Shown: one piece after another, positions 1-8,562 of the stretch
Numbering within the stretch: the first letter of the stretch is position 1
Layout of the letters: each line of letters starts with the position of its first letter
Source of the DNA: Pyxidicoccus parkwaysis
GTDB taxonomy: Bacteria; Myxococcota; Myxococcia; Myxococcales; Myxococcaceae
DNA: 64,000 nt
NCBI RefSeq assembly: GCF_017301735.1
Contig: NZ_CP071090.1
Span: 1,488,001 to 1,552,000, forward strand
Reading direction: 5' to 3'
Translations under genes and position numbers: made by a program
Notes under the pieces: generated by a model
The model's database searches: none
What the model was told of the DNA's origin: nothing
The model's input: the letters and a program-made list of their open reading frames with translations, nothing else

Positions 1-1264
1 CGTGGCTTCGGGCCGCTGTCTCCAGCCGGGAGGAGTACCCGGCGAACGCGGGCGCGGGCGTGCCGTCCGGTGCCTTCTTCCGCACCACGGCGAAGGCTCG
101 GGCCACGTTCGGGAAGCGGTCCGCGTACTCGTGCGGGTGCAGGAACTCGCCGAGCCAGACCCAGTACGAGCGATGCCGCAGCATGTCCTCGACGAGGCCG
201 TCGGGGTGGAAGCCCTCCAGCAGCGCGAGGAGGGCCCTTCGCAGGGGGCGCTTGAGGCGCGCGACCTTGAACCGGTGGACTCGCAGGTGGACCGAGACTT
301 CGTCGTGCCTGGAATGCGCGGCCGAGCTGCGGATGATTTCGGCCATCCGTCCCCAGAACCGGCCGGACGGCGTGTGGAGGCTCACGGGCTTGAACTGGGG
401 CTGCGCCGCGAGTGCCGGGTCGGCGCCGGAGTAGACGGCGATGAGGCGGAGCACATCCGTCGCCGTGGAGAGGTAGCCGCGTGCGACGGGCAGCACCGCC
501 TGCGGCTCACACCGCTGGAACAGGGCGCCAAAAATCTCCGCGACGTTCTCCCGGACGGGGATTTCCTCGGGCAGCCATGCGAGCACCCGCGCGCCCAGGT
601 CGTGAATCAGCGTCTTGAAGTCGTCCTTGTCCGACGGCGAGAGGACCTGCTTGCGCGCGCAGAAGCTGACGAACAATTCCCGGGCCTGACTGTCGATGTC
701 CGTGCCCGCATCCAGCAGCTTGAAGGTGACGCGCTCGGCGGGGAGCGCGGCAGGCGCCCGGGGCTTGAAGAACGGGGACGGCGTGTCGACGGGGTGCTCA
801 CAGACGGGGCAGGCGCTGTAGTTCGAGCCGTCGAAGCACTGGTCGCAGACCACGTGGAGGCAGGGGCTCAGGACGTGCGTGGTGCTGGTGTTCCCGCAGA
901 AGAGGCAGGGCTGGCCTTCCGCCTGGAGGAAGTGGCTCAGCACCTTGCGCATCCAGAGGTCGAACGTGTCGCGCGGAATGTCCCGGGGAAAGTCGCGGAA
1001 CAGGGGCTGGTGTTGCTGGTCGCCTCCCACGTGCTCGGCGAGCTCGTTCCAGAGCCAGCCCTGGAGCCGCGTGAGCTCGGCGATGGGCAGACGTGCGAGG
1101 CGCGCGCGCAGCCGCGCTGACACGGCGTACCCCAGTTCCGCGAGCTTGATGTCGACGGCCCGCAGGTAGCTCTCCGGGAGCGTGTCCTGGGACTGCTCCG
1201 GCACGAAGACGAGGCCGGAGCGTCGGAGGAGGACTGCCAGCGTCGGCGTGGGCTGTTCATTCAT
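1..1264 (-). CDS. RING-domain protein, MXAN_6230/SCO0854-like (3' end outside window)
   Basis: The frame opens at ATG 1264 and stays open to base 1, so about 421 residues are visible and the C-terminus is missing. Residues 120-155 carry a zinc-binding RING-like cluster: C120-x2-C123, C135, H137, C140-x2-C143 and C152-x2-C155, inside PCLFCGN...CPVCEH. The surrounding helical sequence has no other recognisable domain. This layout fits the family named for MXAN_6230 of M. xanthus and SCO0854 of Streptomyces. A RING usually mediates protein binding or ubiquitin-ligase activity in eukaryotes; its bacterial role here is unknown. The start two codons downstream in another frame (1260) is rejected because that frame closes quickly. 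A 178-nt spacer separates it from the methyltransferase gene upstream on the same strand. Confidence 0.8.
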   Translation of the reverse strand, partial: MNEQPTPTLAVLLRRSGLVFVPEQSQDTLPESYLRAVDIKLAELGYAVSARLRARLARLPIAELTRLQGWLWNELAEHVGGDQQHQPLFRDFPRDIPRDTFDLWMRKVLSHFLQAEGQPCLFCGNTSTTHVLSPCLHVVCDQCFDGSNYSACPVCEHPVDTPSPFFKPRAPAALPAERVTFKLLDAGTDIDSQARELFVSFCARKQVLSPSDKDDFKTLIHDLGARVLAWLPEEIPVRENVAEIFGALFQRCEPQAVLPVARGYLSTATDVLRLIAVYSGADPALAAQPQFKPVSLHTPSGRFWGRMAEIIRSSAAHSRHDEVSVHLRVHRFKVARLKRPLRRALLALLEGFHPDGLVEDMLRHRSYWVWLGEFLHPHEYADRFPNVARAFAVVRKKAPDGTPAPAFAGYSSRLETAARSH

Positions 1265-1336
1265 CGCGGAGTCCCCAAAAAGCGAGGGCGGATTGGACCT
1301 GAGAGGCCCAACCCGCCCACGAATGCGAAGGAAATC

Positions 1337-1375
1337 GCCCAGGCTGGATTTTAGGGTTGAGAAGGAAGCCTGGGC
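1337..1375 (-). terminator. hairpin after methyltransferase gene
   Basis: A perfect 9-bp stem (GCCCAGGCT at 1337-1345, AGCCTGGGC at 1367-1375) with a 21-nt loop lies in the 178-nt gap 1265-1442. It sits about 70 nt past the methyltransferase stop. No clear U tract follows, so it may only be a weak terminator or an mRNA 3' stabiliser. The rest of the gap shows no gene. Confidence 0.35.
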
Positions 1376-1442
1376 TAAGCCTTCGTGCCTCACGGTAGCC
1401 CACGGTGGCGTCGGGTGTCCACGGAGGCCCCGGCGCCCGGGC

Positions 1443-2174
1443 TCAGCGCGCGGCGCCAGGCTCGAAGCGCGTGAGGAAGACCTTGAACTGGACCGAGACG
1501 AAGAGCGTACGCGGCGCCGCGAATCCGGTCCGGGCGAACATCGCGGCCAGCGCGGCGTCGGACTCGATGGGCTGCATCTTCGCGAAGCCCTGGCGTCGAC
1601 GCTCCAGCTCTTCCGGGGAAGCTCCATACGTTCGCCACCGGCGCAGCTCCACTTTCATCAACTCGGGGTCCATGCCGATGCGGCAGCCCAGGACGAGGGG
1701 CGCTCCGGGCTTGAGTCGCCGGGTCACCTCGCGCAGCAGCTCGAGGCGGGCCTCCTCGCCCTCCACGTGGTGCAGGACCCCCATCATCTGTGCGCCGTCG
1801 AACAGAGGGCCGGGAGGCAGGGTGTGCAGCTCGCCCACGTGCAGGTGGGTGCGCGAGAGCAGCCCCTCGGCCTCCAGGCGCTTGCGGGCGACGTCGAGCA
1901 TGGCTCCGGAGGGGTCCACGCCCGTGAAGCGCCAGCCGGGCACGTCGAAGCGGGTATAGGGGACCAATTCCGCGCCCGTGCCCACGCCCACGTAGAGCAC
2001 CGACGCCATGTCCTGGCCGTCGAGCACGGCGGTCAGTGCGCTGACGCCGAGCTCATATGCCGCCTGGAATCCCGCGAGGCTGACGGACGCCTGGGCGTCG
2101 TAGTGGGCGGCGCGGTCGACGCCGAAGCCCGGCACGGTGTGATGGGCGGAGTGGCCGGAGTGGTCGTGAGCCAT
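1443..2174 (-). CDS. class I SAM-dependent methyltransferase
   Basis: A 243-aa protein with a Rossmann methyltransferase fold. Motif I is seen as LYVGVGTGAEL (about residues 60-70), the acidic residue ending strand 2 is in GVDPSGAML, and motif IV is in DGAQMMGVLHHV. The N-terminus is His-rich (HDHSGHSAHH). Length and motif order fit small-molecule or tRNA cmo5U34-like methyltransferases (Methyltransf_11/12/25 type). The substrate cannot be told from the sequence. It is transcribed alone, with a divergent esterase-like gene upstream (183-nt gap) and the RING protein downstream. Confidence 0.8.
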   Translation of the reverse strand: MAHDHSGHSAHHTVPGFGVDRAAHYDAQASVSLAGFQAAYELGVSALTAVLDGQDMASVLYVGVGTGAELVPYTRFDVPGWRFTGVDPSGAMLDVARKRLEAEGLLSRTHLHVGELHTLPPGPLFDGAQMMGVLHHVEGEEARLELLREVTRRLKPGAPLVLGCRIGMDPELMKVELRRWRTYGASPEELERRRQGFAKMQPIESDAALAAMFARTGFAAPRTLFVSVQFKVFLTRFEPGAAR

Positions 2175-2357
2175 GGCGTGTCCTTGGGGGGAGCTGTGAT
2201 TGGACCCGAAGATGCGTCGGGGCCACGCGGAATGGGAGGGCGGGGATTCAGGCCGGATCGGCGGATATTGGGGTGCCTTTCAGCCCGCCTGGTGAGGAGA
2301 AGTGCGGCCATCATCCGTCATTGGATTCATGGACCGGCATTCACGGGGAGACAGGGG
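2175..2357. other. divergent intergenic region
   Basis: This 183-nt gap between the methyltransferase start and the esterase-like lipoprotein start should hold both promoters. It is less GC-rich around 2295-2345 than its neighbours. No convincing -35/-10 pair or sigma-54 box was seen. Confidence 0.3.
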
Positions 2358-3587
2358 ATGAAGAGGATTTGGCTGCTCGCGTTCATGTTCATCGGAGCTT
2401 GCGCGGCGCCGCAGGCGACAGGCCCCGAGCGGAGTTCCGTCCCCTCGATTGAAAAAGCAGACGAGCTCGAACGCCTGGTCGCGGATGTCTGTGACAAGCA
2501 GGTCGTGCTCCTCGGCGAGGCCGACCACGGTGACGGACGAACCTGGGAGGTCAAGACGCGACTCGTCCGGGATTTGGTGCAGAAGTGCGGATTCAACTCC
2601 GTGTTCATCGAGAGCGGCATCTACGACTTCCTCGCGCTGGACCACGCCTATGCCCGGGGCACGGCATCATCGCGGGACATGGCGAACGCGGTCGGGAACC
2701 TCTGGTCGCAAGCTCGCGAGACGCAGCAATGGCTTGCCGACCTCCATCAGGCTGCGGCAGCGGGCACGGTGGAGGTGAGGGGGCTCGACGACCAAATTCA
2801 CTTCACGGCCTTCTACGCGCAGCGAGAGCTCCCCGCAGTGCTCGCGGCCCATCTTTCCGGCGAGCGGCGAGCGGAATGCGCGGCCACGCTCTCGCGCCAT
2901 TCCACCTGGGCTTACGACGAAGCCCACCCGTACACGCCGGAGACCAACGAGGAGCTCCTCACGTGCTTGAGGCAGGTACGGGATGCATTGGCAGCTGAAG
3001 CGCGCTCCGAGCAGACGACGGAACACCTCGCCATGGCGAACAGCCTGTACCGCTGGGTGTCGCGCGGGTTCGAGCGGGACGGGCGTGCCATCACCCATGC
3101 CCGCGACGCGTCGATGTTCGAGAACTTCCAGTGGCAACGCGAGCGACTGGGGCCGAAGGCCAAGAGCATCGTGTGGTGCGCGAACATCCACGCCGCCAAG
3201 ACGCTCAGCGGGCTCGAGAGGTACCGGGGCGTTGCCTCGCTGGGACAACACATCCACGAGCACTACGGCGAGCGCGCGGCGGCAATCGGGTTCTCGGCGT
3301 ACTCCGGTGCGAGCCAGCCTCGCGGCCGGCCCGGGCGTGAGCTGAGCGTTGCGCCCCCGGAGTCCCTCGAAGGTCAGGTCCTGGCACCGGAGCAGGAGCT
3401 TCGCTACCTGAACGCCAGCGAGCTGGGCGCGCTGGGCACCGTCGACGCGCGCCCCATCAATCACGAATTCTACCGAGCGGACTGGCATGAGGTCCTCGAT
3501 GGACTCGTCGTCTTTCGCCGGGAGGAGCCAGCGCACCACGAAAAAGCGCGTCGCGACCCGACCGCCGGGGCGGATGGCGGCAACTGA
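2358..3587 (+). CDS. erythromycin-esterase-like lipoprotein
   Basis: A 409-aa protein starting at ATG 2358 (AGGGG just upstream). It has a short signal MKRIWLLAFMFIGACA, and Cys in FIGAC suggests lipidation. The body matches the EreA/EreB family (PF05139): VLLGEADHGDG near residue 50 carries the conserved Glu-His pair, followed by FIESG, and later VWCANIHAAK carries the conserved His. Characterised relatives open the macrolide lactone ring, but most homologues, including exported ones in myxobacteria, have no proven substrate. The C-terminal 25 residues are polar and probably disordered. It could be an unrelated hydrolase on the same fold; a similar protein lies at 57296. Confidence 0.75.
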   Translation: MKRIWLLAFMFIGACAAPQATGPERSSVPSIEKADELERLVADVCDKQVVLLGEADHGDGRTWEVKTRLVRDLVQKCGFNSVFIESGIYDFLALDHAYARGTASSRDMANAVGNLWSQARETQQWLADLHQAAAAGTVEVRGLDDQIHFTAFYAQRELPAVLAAHLSGERRAECAATLSRHSTWAYDEAHPYTPETNEELLTCLRQVRDALAAEARSEQTTEHLAMANSLYRWVSRGFERDGRAITHARDASMFENFQWQRERLGPKAKSIVWCANIHAAKTLSGLERYRGVASLGQHIHEHYGERAAAIGFSAYSGASQPRGRPGRELSVAPPESLEGQVLAPEQELRYLNASELGALGTVDARPINHEFYRADWHEVLDGLVVFRREEPAHHEKARRDPTAGADGGN

Positions 3588-3594
3588 TTTCAGT

Positions 3595-4329
3595 TCACCG
3601 CGATTCGCATTTCATCGAGACCTCACCCGGGCGCTCCGGGAGAATTCCCACCCTGCAATGTGTTCCTTCGGGACAGGGTTTGGACTGGCAGTTTTCTCCG
3701 CGAACTCGTGCGCACGTCGAAGTCGCTGCATCGAGGCGCACGCATTCCAGTCCCGATTCGCAGGTTCTCCCCTCACAGGTTGGAAGGCAGGACGCGCCCT
3801 GGCGACTGGCTTTGCAGAATGAGCCTTCGGGACAGGAATCAGGCTTGTCAGCCTGGCACGGTCGGCCACAGTGGCCCTGGTTGCAGAGGAGTCCCGGTTG
3901 GCACACCATCTCGCGAGTGAACGTATAGGAGGAGAAGCAGGGGGCCCCTTCGCCGGCCAGACCCTTGACGATGCATTGGCGCATCAACGGTCCTCGGCCG
4001 AGGCTCCGGAAGAGGGTGCAGGTAAAGCCCTCGGCGCATTGAACGTCTGTCTGACACTCGCTGGCCATGCAGATTGCCTGGCCTGTCGGGAACTCCAGGC
4101 ATCCAAGTGGAGGCTCACAGTCCTGGGCCTTCTGGCAGGGACGCTCATGGGTCAGGAGCGCTCGCCGCTCGTCGAGCGTCAGGATAGGACTCACCGCTGT
4201 CATGTCTTGAGACTCAGCCTCGTTTTCGGGCCAGATTTTCGATGCACCAACAGCCAGCAGGAGCGGAATCGGAAGCAGTAATCCCGCGAGAGTCGCCAGG
4301 AGAGGTTGCCATCTCACTTGCAACTCCAT
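3595..4329 (-). CDS. Cys-rich exported or membrane-anchored protein
   Basis: A 244-aa protein. ATG 4329 is chosen because AGAGGA lies 6 nt upstream, whereas ATG 4335 would have no spacer; longer extensions have no ribosome site. A single hydrophobic segment at residues 8-30 (LLATLAGLLLPIPLLLAVG) acts as signal or anchor. The outer part has many Cys pairs in an EGF- or Dickkopf-like rhythm (CQKAQDCEPPLGC, CQTDVQCAEGFTC, CNQGHCGRPC, CESGLEC, CPEGTHC), typical of disulphide-rich surface proteins of myxobacteria. It overlaps the 3' end of the upstream lipoprotein gene by 16 bp, so the two are probably translated together. Function unknown. Confidence 0.75.
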   Translation of the reverse strand: MELQVRWQPLLATLAGLLLPIPLLLAVGASKIWPENEAESQDMTAVSPILTLDERRALLTHERPCQKAQDCEPPLGCLEFPTGQAICMASECQTDVQCAEGFTCTLFRSLGRGPLMRQCIVKGLAGEGAPCFSSYTFTREMVCQPGLLCNQGHCGRPCQADKPDSCPEGSFCKASRQGASCLPTCEGRTCESGLECVRLDAATSTCARVRGENCQSKPCPEGTHCRVGILPERPGEVSMKCESR

Positions 4330-4529
4330 TTGCATTCCTCTTCGTCCTCGCCTTCGGGTGTCTCGCAGTCCCGCTGCAAGGTCTGACCTGAAGGGCATTC
4401 CTGCTTCAGGGCTTCTCTCGTGTCCCTCCGCGCGGCGCGGTCGATGAACCCCTCGCGAATGTGGTCGGGCGGGCAACCCGTTCCAGCCGTGAGCAATACG
4501 GTGGACATGACAGCCTGGTACCAGCGCAT
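4314..4529 (-). CDS. small Cys-containing exported protein
   Basis: A 71-aa protein, start ATG 4529 with GGGGGG four bases upstream. The N-terminus MRWYQAVMSTVLLTAGTGC is a short signal ending in a Cys, so it may be a lipoprotein although the lipobox (AGTGC) is imperfect. The mature part is charged and ends in DEEECKWSCK. It forms a two-gene unit with the Cys-rich protein at 3595-4329, whose start lies inside its last codons. No family was recognised. Confidence 0.6.
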   Translation of the reverse strand: MRWYQAVMSTVLLTAGTGCPPDHIREGFIDRAARRDTREALKQECPSGQTLQRDCETPEGEDEEECKWSCK

Positions 4530-4659
4530 GAGTCCCCCCAGGGCCTCGACAACTCCCCCGAGAGTACACGTATCACGGCGCTCTCGCGCTGGATGGGCCA
4601 GGCGACTGCTCGGCCCTGAACCCAGGGCTCACCGCGCCGGGAGCACCTTCGCCTTCCAG

Positions 4660-4890
4660 ATGCGCACCGCCAGTTCCTCCCCCACGCTGGAGGCCGGCGC
4701 TTCGAGGGAGCGCTCGACGCTGGCACCGCCTTCTTCCAATCGCTCCCGCGAGGCGCTGTTCCGGGGCTATGAGCTTCGCAATGGCATGAGCCCTCAAGAA
4801 GCGGAGCGGCGGGCGTTGTCCATGGTGCTCCAGCGTGACGGTGAACTGATGGCGAAGCTCCTCCAGCGCCCGCCTCCCCGGCCTGTTCCG
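4660..4890 (+). pseudogene. possible coding remnant
   Basis: The 423-nt stretch 4530-4952 has no clear gene. One plus-strand frame gives a protein-like passage around 4755-4880 (EALFRGYELRNGMSPQEAERR then ALSMVLQRDGELMAKLLQR) with helical, charged character, then runs into low-quality sequence and overlaps the next gene. No ribosome site precedes it and no family is recognised. It could be the end of a degraded gene or chance. Confidence 0.2.
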
Positions 4891-4952
4891 CGAGTCCATG
4901 AAGCCGAAATGGCTTCATTCTCGTATAGAGCGGAACAACCAGGGGGCCCCTC

Positions 4953-6863
4953 ATGCACTGGCGTCCGTTACCCAAGACGTGTCTCGCGGTCTGTCTCGTT
5001 GTCTCAAGCTTGCTCGGGGGCTGTGAGCCGGCGTCGCTCGAGGCCTCTCCTCCCGAAGCCCCCTCGCTCGGGGAGGTGAAGCGGGAGCTGGATGGCACGA
5101 ACATCGTGGAGTACGCGGCGTCATGCCGCGCCGCGCTGGGCACTCCCAAGAAGCCCTACTTCCGGTGTCGCGACGGCAGCCTTCTCAAGACCACGAACAC
5201 GCCCGATGGCGCGAAGTGTGACAAGCCCGTGTGGCTGACCCTGGACGGTGACGGTCAGTGCGTCACCAACGCGCGCCTGCTCAAGCTGGAGACTTCGAAG
5301 GCGGACACCGAGATGCGCGTCATCTGCCGGCGCTACAAGAAGGGGGCGGATACCGAGGACGGCTTCCAGGACGTGGCCATCGTCATGTCCAACAAGACCT
5401 CGGGGGCGACCTGCTACTTCCAGGCGCTGTCGGGAGCAGGCCCGGACCTGGATGGCAGCAAGGTGCCCAATCCGCTCGCGGACCCGGCCTCCACGGACAC
5501 CGACGAGAAGACCGCCGCCGCCGCCGCGAAGACGTTCTACATCGCCCCCGAGCGCCTCAAGCTGGCCGACACCCTGGCCTGCTCCCAGTGCCATGACCAC
5601 GACCCCTGGATGCACACGCCCTACATCGACCAGGTGGATGGCACGGACGCGAACCATGTGCCCACCGACTTCACGGACGCGAAGTACTACCTGGTGGAGG
5701 AGGCCTACTTCACGGGGGCGCCCCGCTCCTGGCCCAAGCCCCGGTCGGTCACCACGGCGGACGTGAAGGACGCCAACGGCAACCTCAAGGAGCAGGTCTG
5801 CACCTCGTGTCACCGCATCGGGACGTCCAAGACGTGCGACAAATGGGTGGACTGGGCCGTGGATGCCACGGTGATTCCGGCCACCAACGCGGCGGCCCAG
5901 ACCTACTCGGCCAAGATGTGGATGCCCACCTCGGGCAAGCCCGCGGCGGAGGAGGACTACCACAAGAAGTTCGACAACCACGTGAAGGCAATCAAGTGCT
6001 GCTGCAAGAAGCCCTGGGCACTGGGTTGCACGGACTACGCGGACCTGACGAAGCCCGACACGGGCAAGGATGGCGACGGCAAGAAGCCGGGCTCCACCAC
6101 GGTCACCGACAAGTGTGTCTTCGACACGGGCCGGGTCGCGCTCGGCGTCAGCATCGCGCCCTACGTCGTCGCCGCGCGCAGCGGGGGTGATGAGTCCTGC
6201 ACCACGCCCCTCACGACGCCCGTCTGCGCGAGCTTCTCCATCGAGCGCCTCCTGGAGGATGGCACCACCACGACCATCAACTCCGGACCGAACGGCAACC
6301 CGCTGAAGGCCTGCGGCACGCATCCGCAGTCGCCGTATCCGGGCCCGCACGAGTCCAACATCGACGTGGAGGCAGGAGACCTGGTCACCATCTCCGCGCC
6401 GCAGACGTATGCTTTCGGCGCGAGCCACGAGCTGTATGTCTTCACGGGCTGGAACGTGTCGCCGAACTGCCCCTGCACGAGCCCGGGGCCCACGTGCCAG
6501 TTCCGCACGAAGGGCGCCAGCAATTGGTTCAACCCCGCGAGCGGCCCCCACCCGTACGCGGGAGATCCATCCTACTTCCAGTGCCAGGCCCTCTACGCTC
6601 CCGCGGGTCTCTGCAAGAGCCCGGATGCGGGAGTCGACGCCGGCACGGACGCCGGAGTCGATGCCGGCACTGACGCGGGACTCGATGCGGGCACGGACGC
6701 CGGCATGGATGCAGGGAGCGACGCGGGCACCTGCGACGGAGGCTTCTGCCCCGTATCGGCGGATGCCGGCGTGCTCATCTGCGACGGTGGCATCGTGACG
6801 ATGCCCCTGGGGAACGGTCAGCTCGTCCAGACCTGCCAGAGCACGGACCCGCCACCCCTCTGA
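4953..6863 (+). CDS. lipoprotein with two CxxCH haem motifs and a Dxx repeat tail
   Basis: A 636-aa protein with ATG 4953, AGGGGG six bases upstream, and a clear lipobox (SSLLGGC). Two c-type haem motifs are present, CSQCH (near residue 209) and CTSCH (near 286), so it may be a surface or periplasmic c-type cytochrome-like protein. Further Cys residues (KCCCKKP) could form disulphides. From about residue 555 the sequence becomes a DAGVDAGTDAG repeat of roughly 35 residues, a low-complexity linker common in myxobacterial lipoproteins, and then ends in a short Cys-containing tail. No enzymatic domain was recognised. The gene stands alone and converges on the decarboxylase gene. Confidence 0.75.
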   Translation: MHWRPLPKTCLAVCLVVSSLLGGCEPASLEASPPEAPSLGEVKRELDGTNIVEYAASCRAALGTPKKPYFRCRDGSLLKTTNTPDGAKCDKPVWLTLDGDGQCVTNARLLKLETSKADTEMRVICRRYKKGADTEDGFQDVAIVMSNKTSGATCYFQALSGAGPDLDGSKVPNPLADPASTDTDEKTAAAAAKTFYIAPERLKLADTLACSQCHDHDPWMHTPYIDQVDGTDANHVPTDFTDAKYYLVEEAYFTGAPRSWPKPRSVTTADVKDANGNLKEQVCTSCHRIGTSKTCDKWVDWAVDATVIPATNAAAQTYSAKMWMPTSGKPAAEEDYHKKFDNHVKAIKCCCKKPWALGCTDYADLTKPDTGKDGDGKKPGSTTVTDKCVFDTGRVALGVSIAPYVVAARSGGDESCTTPLTTPVCASFSIERLLEDGTTTTINSGPNGNPLKACGTHPQSPYPGPHESNIDVEAGDLVTISAPQTYAFGASHELYVFTGWNVSPNCPCTSPGPTCQFRTKGASNWFNPASGPHPYAGDPSYFQCQALYAPAGLCKSPDAGVDAGTDAGVDAGTDAGLDAGTDAGMDAGSDAGTCDGGFCPVSADAGVLICDGGIVTMPLGNGQLVQTCQSTDPPPL

Positions 6864-6947
6864 ACCCGTCCGTAGACCTTCCCCTTGCCTGGGGCAGCCG
6901 AGCCGTTCTCGTCCGCATCTGCTGCGTCCGGGCAACACGGCTGCCCG

Positions 6948-6961
6948 CCGTGAAAACACGG
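6948..6961. terminator. small hairpin between convergent genes
   Basis: CCGTG-AAAA-CACGG (6948-6961) lies in the 122-nt gap between the convergent haem-motif lipoprotein and decarboxylase genes. The stem is only 5 bp, so terminator activity is a guess. Confidence 0.25.
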
Positions 6962-6985
6962 TCTGGGCACACGCGTGGCGCCGCG

Positions 6986-8443
6986 TCAGGCCACGCGCTC
7001 CCAGGACGCGACGAGCTCCTCGCCCAGGGCACGCAGGTGCGCGAGCAGACCACGTGTCTCGGCCTGTGTCGTCCGGTGATTGACGAGACACGCCCGCAGC
7101 ACGGTGCGGCCTCCCAGGCTCGTGCCCGTGATGAAGAACTGTCCCCGTCGCTCGCACTCCTCCAGCAGCCGCGCGTTGAGCCGGTCCAGCGACGCCTCAT
7201 CCCAGGTCCGTCCGGTGGCGGGGACATAGCGGAAGCACAGAATGGACAGCGTCACCGGCGCGAGCCGCTCGAAGTCGCGGGCCGCGTCCACCTCGTCTCC
7301 GAGCTGCCGCATGAGCTGGAGGTTGTCCGCGATGACGGCCTGGAGCTTGCGGCTGCCGTAGACCTGGAGCTGCATCCAGACCTTGAGCGCGCGGAAGGCC
7401 CTGGAGAGCTGGAAGGTGTGCCCCATCCAATCCCACCGCTCCTCGTTGTCGCTCCGCGCCCGCAGGTACGCGGCGGAGTAGGTGAATGCGTGGCGGAGGC
7501 TGTCCCAGTCACGGACGAGCGCGCAGCCCGCCTCGAACGGGACCTGCATCCACTTGTGCGGGTCGAGCGCCACGGAGTCCGCCCGCTCCAATCCCCTGAA
7601 CAGCTCGCGCGCTCCGTCCACCCGCGCCGCCGCGGCGCCGTAGGCACCGTCGACGTGGAACCACAGCCCATGCCGCTCCGCGACGTCGGCCAGCGCCACC
7701 AGGTCATCCACGGCCCCGGAGTTCACCGTGCCCGCGTTGCCGATGATGCAGAAGGGCGTCAGGCCCGCCTCCACGTCGCGCCGCACCTCCTGCTCCAGTC
7801 GCGCCACATCCACGCGGAAGTCCGCGCCCACGGGCACCCTGCGCAGGTGCTTGCTTCCGAGCCCGAGCATCTCGACGGACTTCGTGACGCACGAGTGCGT
7901 CTCCGTCGAGGCATAGAGCGTCAGGGCCCGGCCTCCCGCGAGGCCGTGCTCCCGGACGCCGGGCGCCTGGACGTCGCGCGCCACCCGCAGGCAATACAGG
8001 TTGGCCTCGGAGCCGCCGCTCACCAGTGCGCCGCCGGCTCCGCTCCGGTAGCCGATGAATTCACCGAGCCACCGCACGGTGGTCCGCTCGACCTCTGCCG
8101 CCGCCGAGGCGAGGTGCCACTTGGCGCTGTTCACGTTGAGCCCGGCGCACAGCAGGTCCGCGAGGATTCCCACCTGACTGCCGCCAGACATGATGTACGC
8201 GAAGAAGCGCGGGCTGATGTTGAGGGTGCTGTGCTCGAAGATGGCGGGGATGAAGTCCCGGAGGACCGTCTCCGGCTCCATACCCGTCTCGGGCAGGCTC
8301 CCCGCGAAGGGCTCGGCCACCGCGCGCGGGCTGCTCGCATGGGTGACGCGTCTTCGCGGCAGTGAGGCGTAGAGGCTGAGCACCTGTTCGCTCGCCTGCG
8401 AGAGCAGGCGCCGGAAGCGCTCGGGCTCGAAGTCCAGGTTCAT
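6986..8443 (-). CDS. PLP-dependent group II amino acid decarboxylase
   Basis: A 485-aa protein, ATG 8443 with GGGAGG three bases upstream. It belongs to the aromatic-L-amino-acid/glutamate decarboxylase family (PF00282). The Schiff-base lysine is K297 in DPHKWMQVPF; FHVDGAYG holds the Asp that pairs with the pyridine nitrogen, and THSCVTKS the His that stacks on the ring. FIGYRSGAGGALVSGGSEAN is the phosphate-binding region. Length matches tyrosine, DOPA or 2,4-diaminobutyrate-type decarboxylases. The substrate is not decided by visible motifs. A MocR regulator is divergently transcribed 119 bp away and probably controls it. Confidence 0.85.
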   Translation of the reverse strand: MNLDFEPERFRRLLSQASEQVLSLYASLPRRRVTHASSPRAVAEPFAGSLPETGMEPETVLRDFIPAIFEHSTLNISPRFFAYIMSGGSQVGILADLLCAGLNVNSAKWHLASAAAEVERTTVRWLGEFIGYRSGAGGALVSGGSEANLYCLRVARDVQAPGVREHGLAGGRALTLYASTETHSCVTKSVEMLGLGSKHLRRVPVGADFRVDVARLEQEVRRDVEAGLTPFCIIGNAGTVNSGAVDDLVALADVAERHGLWFHVDGAYGAAAARVDGARELFRGLERADSVALDPHKWMQVPFEAGCALVRDWDSLRHAFTYSAAYLRARSDNEERWDWMGHTFQLSRAFRALKVWMQLQVYGSRKLQAVIADNLQLMRQLGDEVDAARDFERLAPVTLSILCFRYVPATGRTWDEASLDRLNARLLEECERRGQFFITGTSLGGRTVLRACLVNHRTTQAETRGLLAHLRALGEELVASWERVA

Positions 8444-8492
8444 GAGACCTCCCGTGGCGAAGTGACTTCCATGAGGGCAAGCTATCGACGCG

Positions 8493-8523
8493 GTCCGGAT
8501 GGCGACAGGGCCAGATTCCGGAC
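8493..8523. promoter_or_regulatory. inverted repeat in decarboxylase-MocR intergenic region
   Basis: GTCCGGA (8493-8499) and TCCGGAC (8517-8523) form a perfect 7-bp inverted repeat with 17-bp spacing, so centres are 24 bp apart (just over two helical turns). It lies in the 119-bp divergent promoter region and is a plausible operator for the adjacent MocR protein. This is inferred from position and symmetry only. Confidence 0.4.
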
Positions 8524-8562
8524 GCTTCGTGGATACAGTTGTCCCTTTCCAGGAGGCACGCG

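Noticed and set aside
2-1120. 372-codon plus-strand open frame at the left edge
   Set aside because: The opposite strand encodes a RING zinc cluster in an uninterrupted frame; the plus frame is low in recognisable structure.
4573-4899. 108-codon minus-strand frame before the haem-motif lipoprotein
   Set aside because: No ribosome site or domain, and the plus strand gives the more protein-like reading of the same bases.
6620-6735. Short tandem DNA repeats, considered as a CRISPR or minisatellite
   Set aside because: The period follows codons for the DAG-type spacer of the lipoprotein, with no unique spacers.
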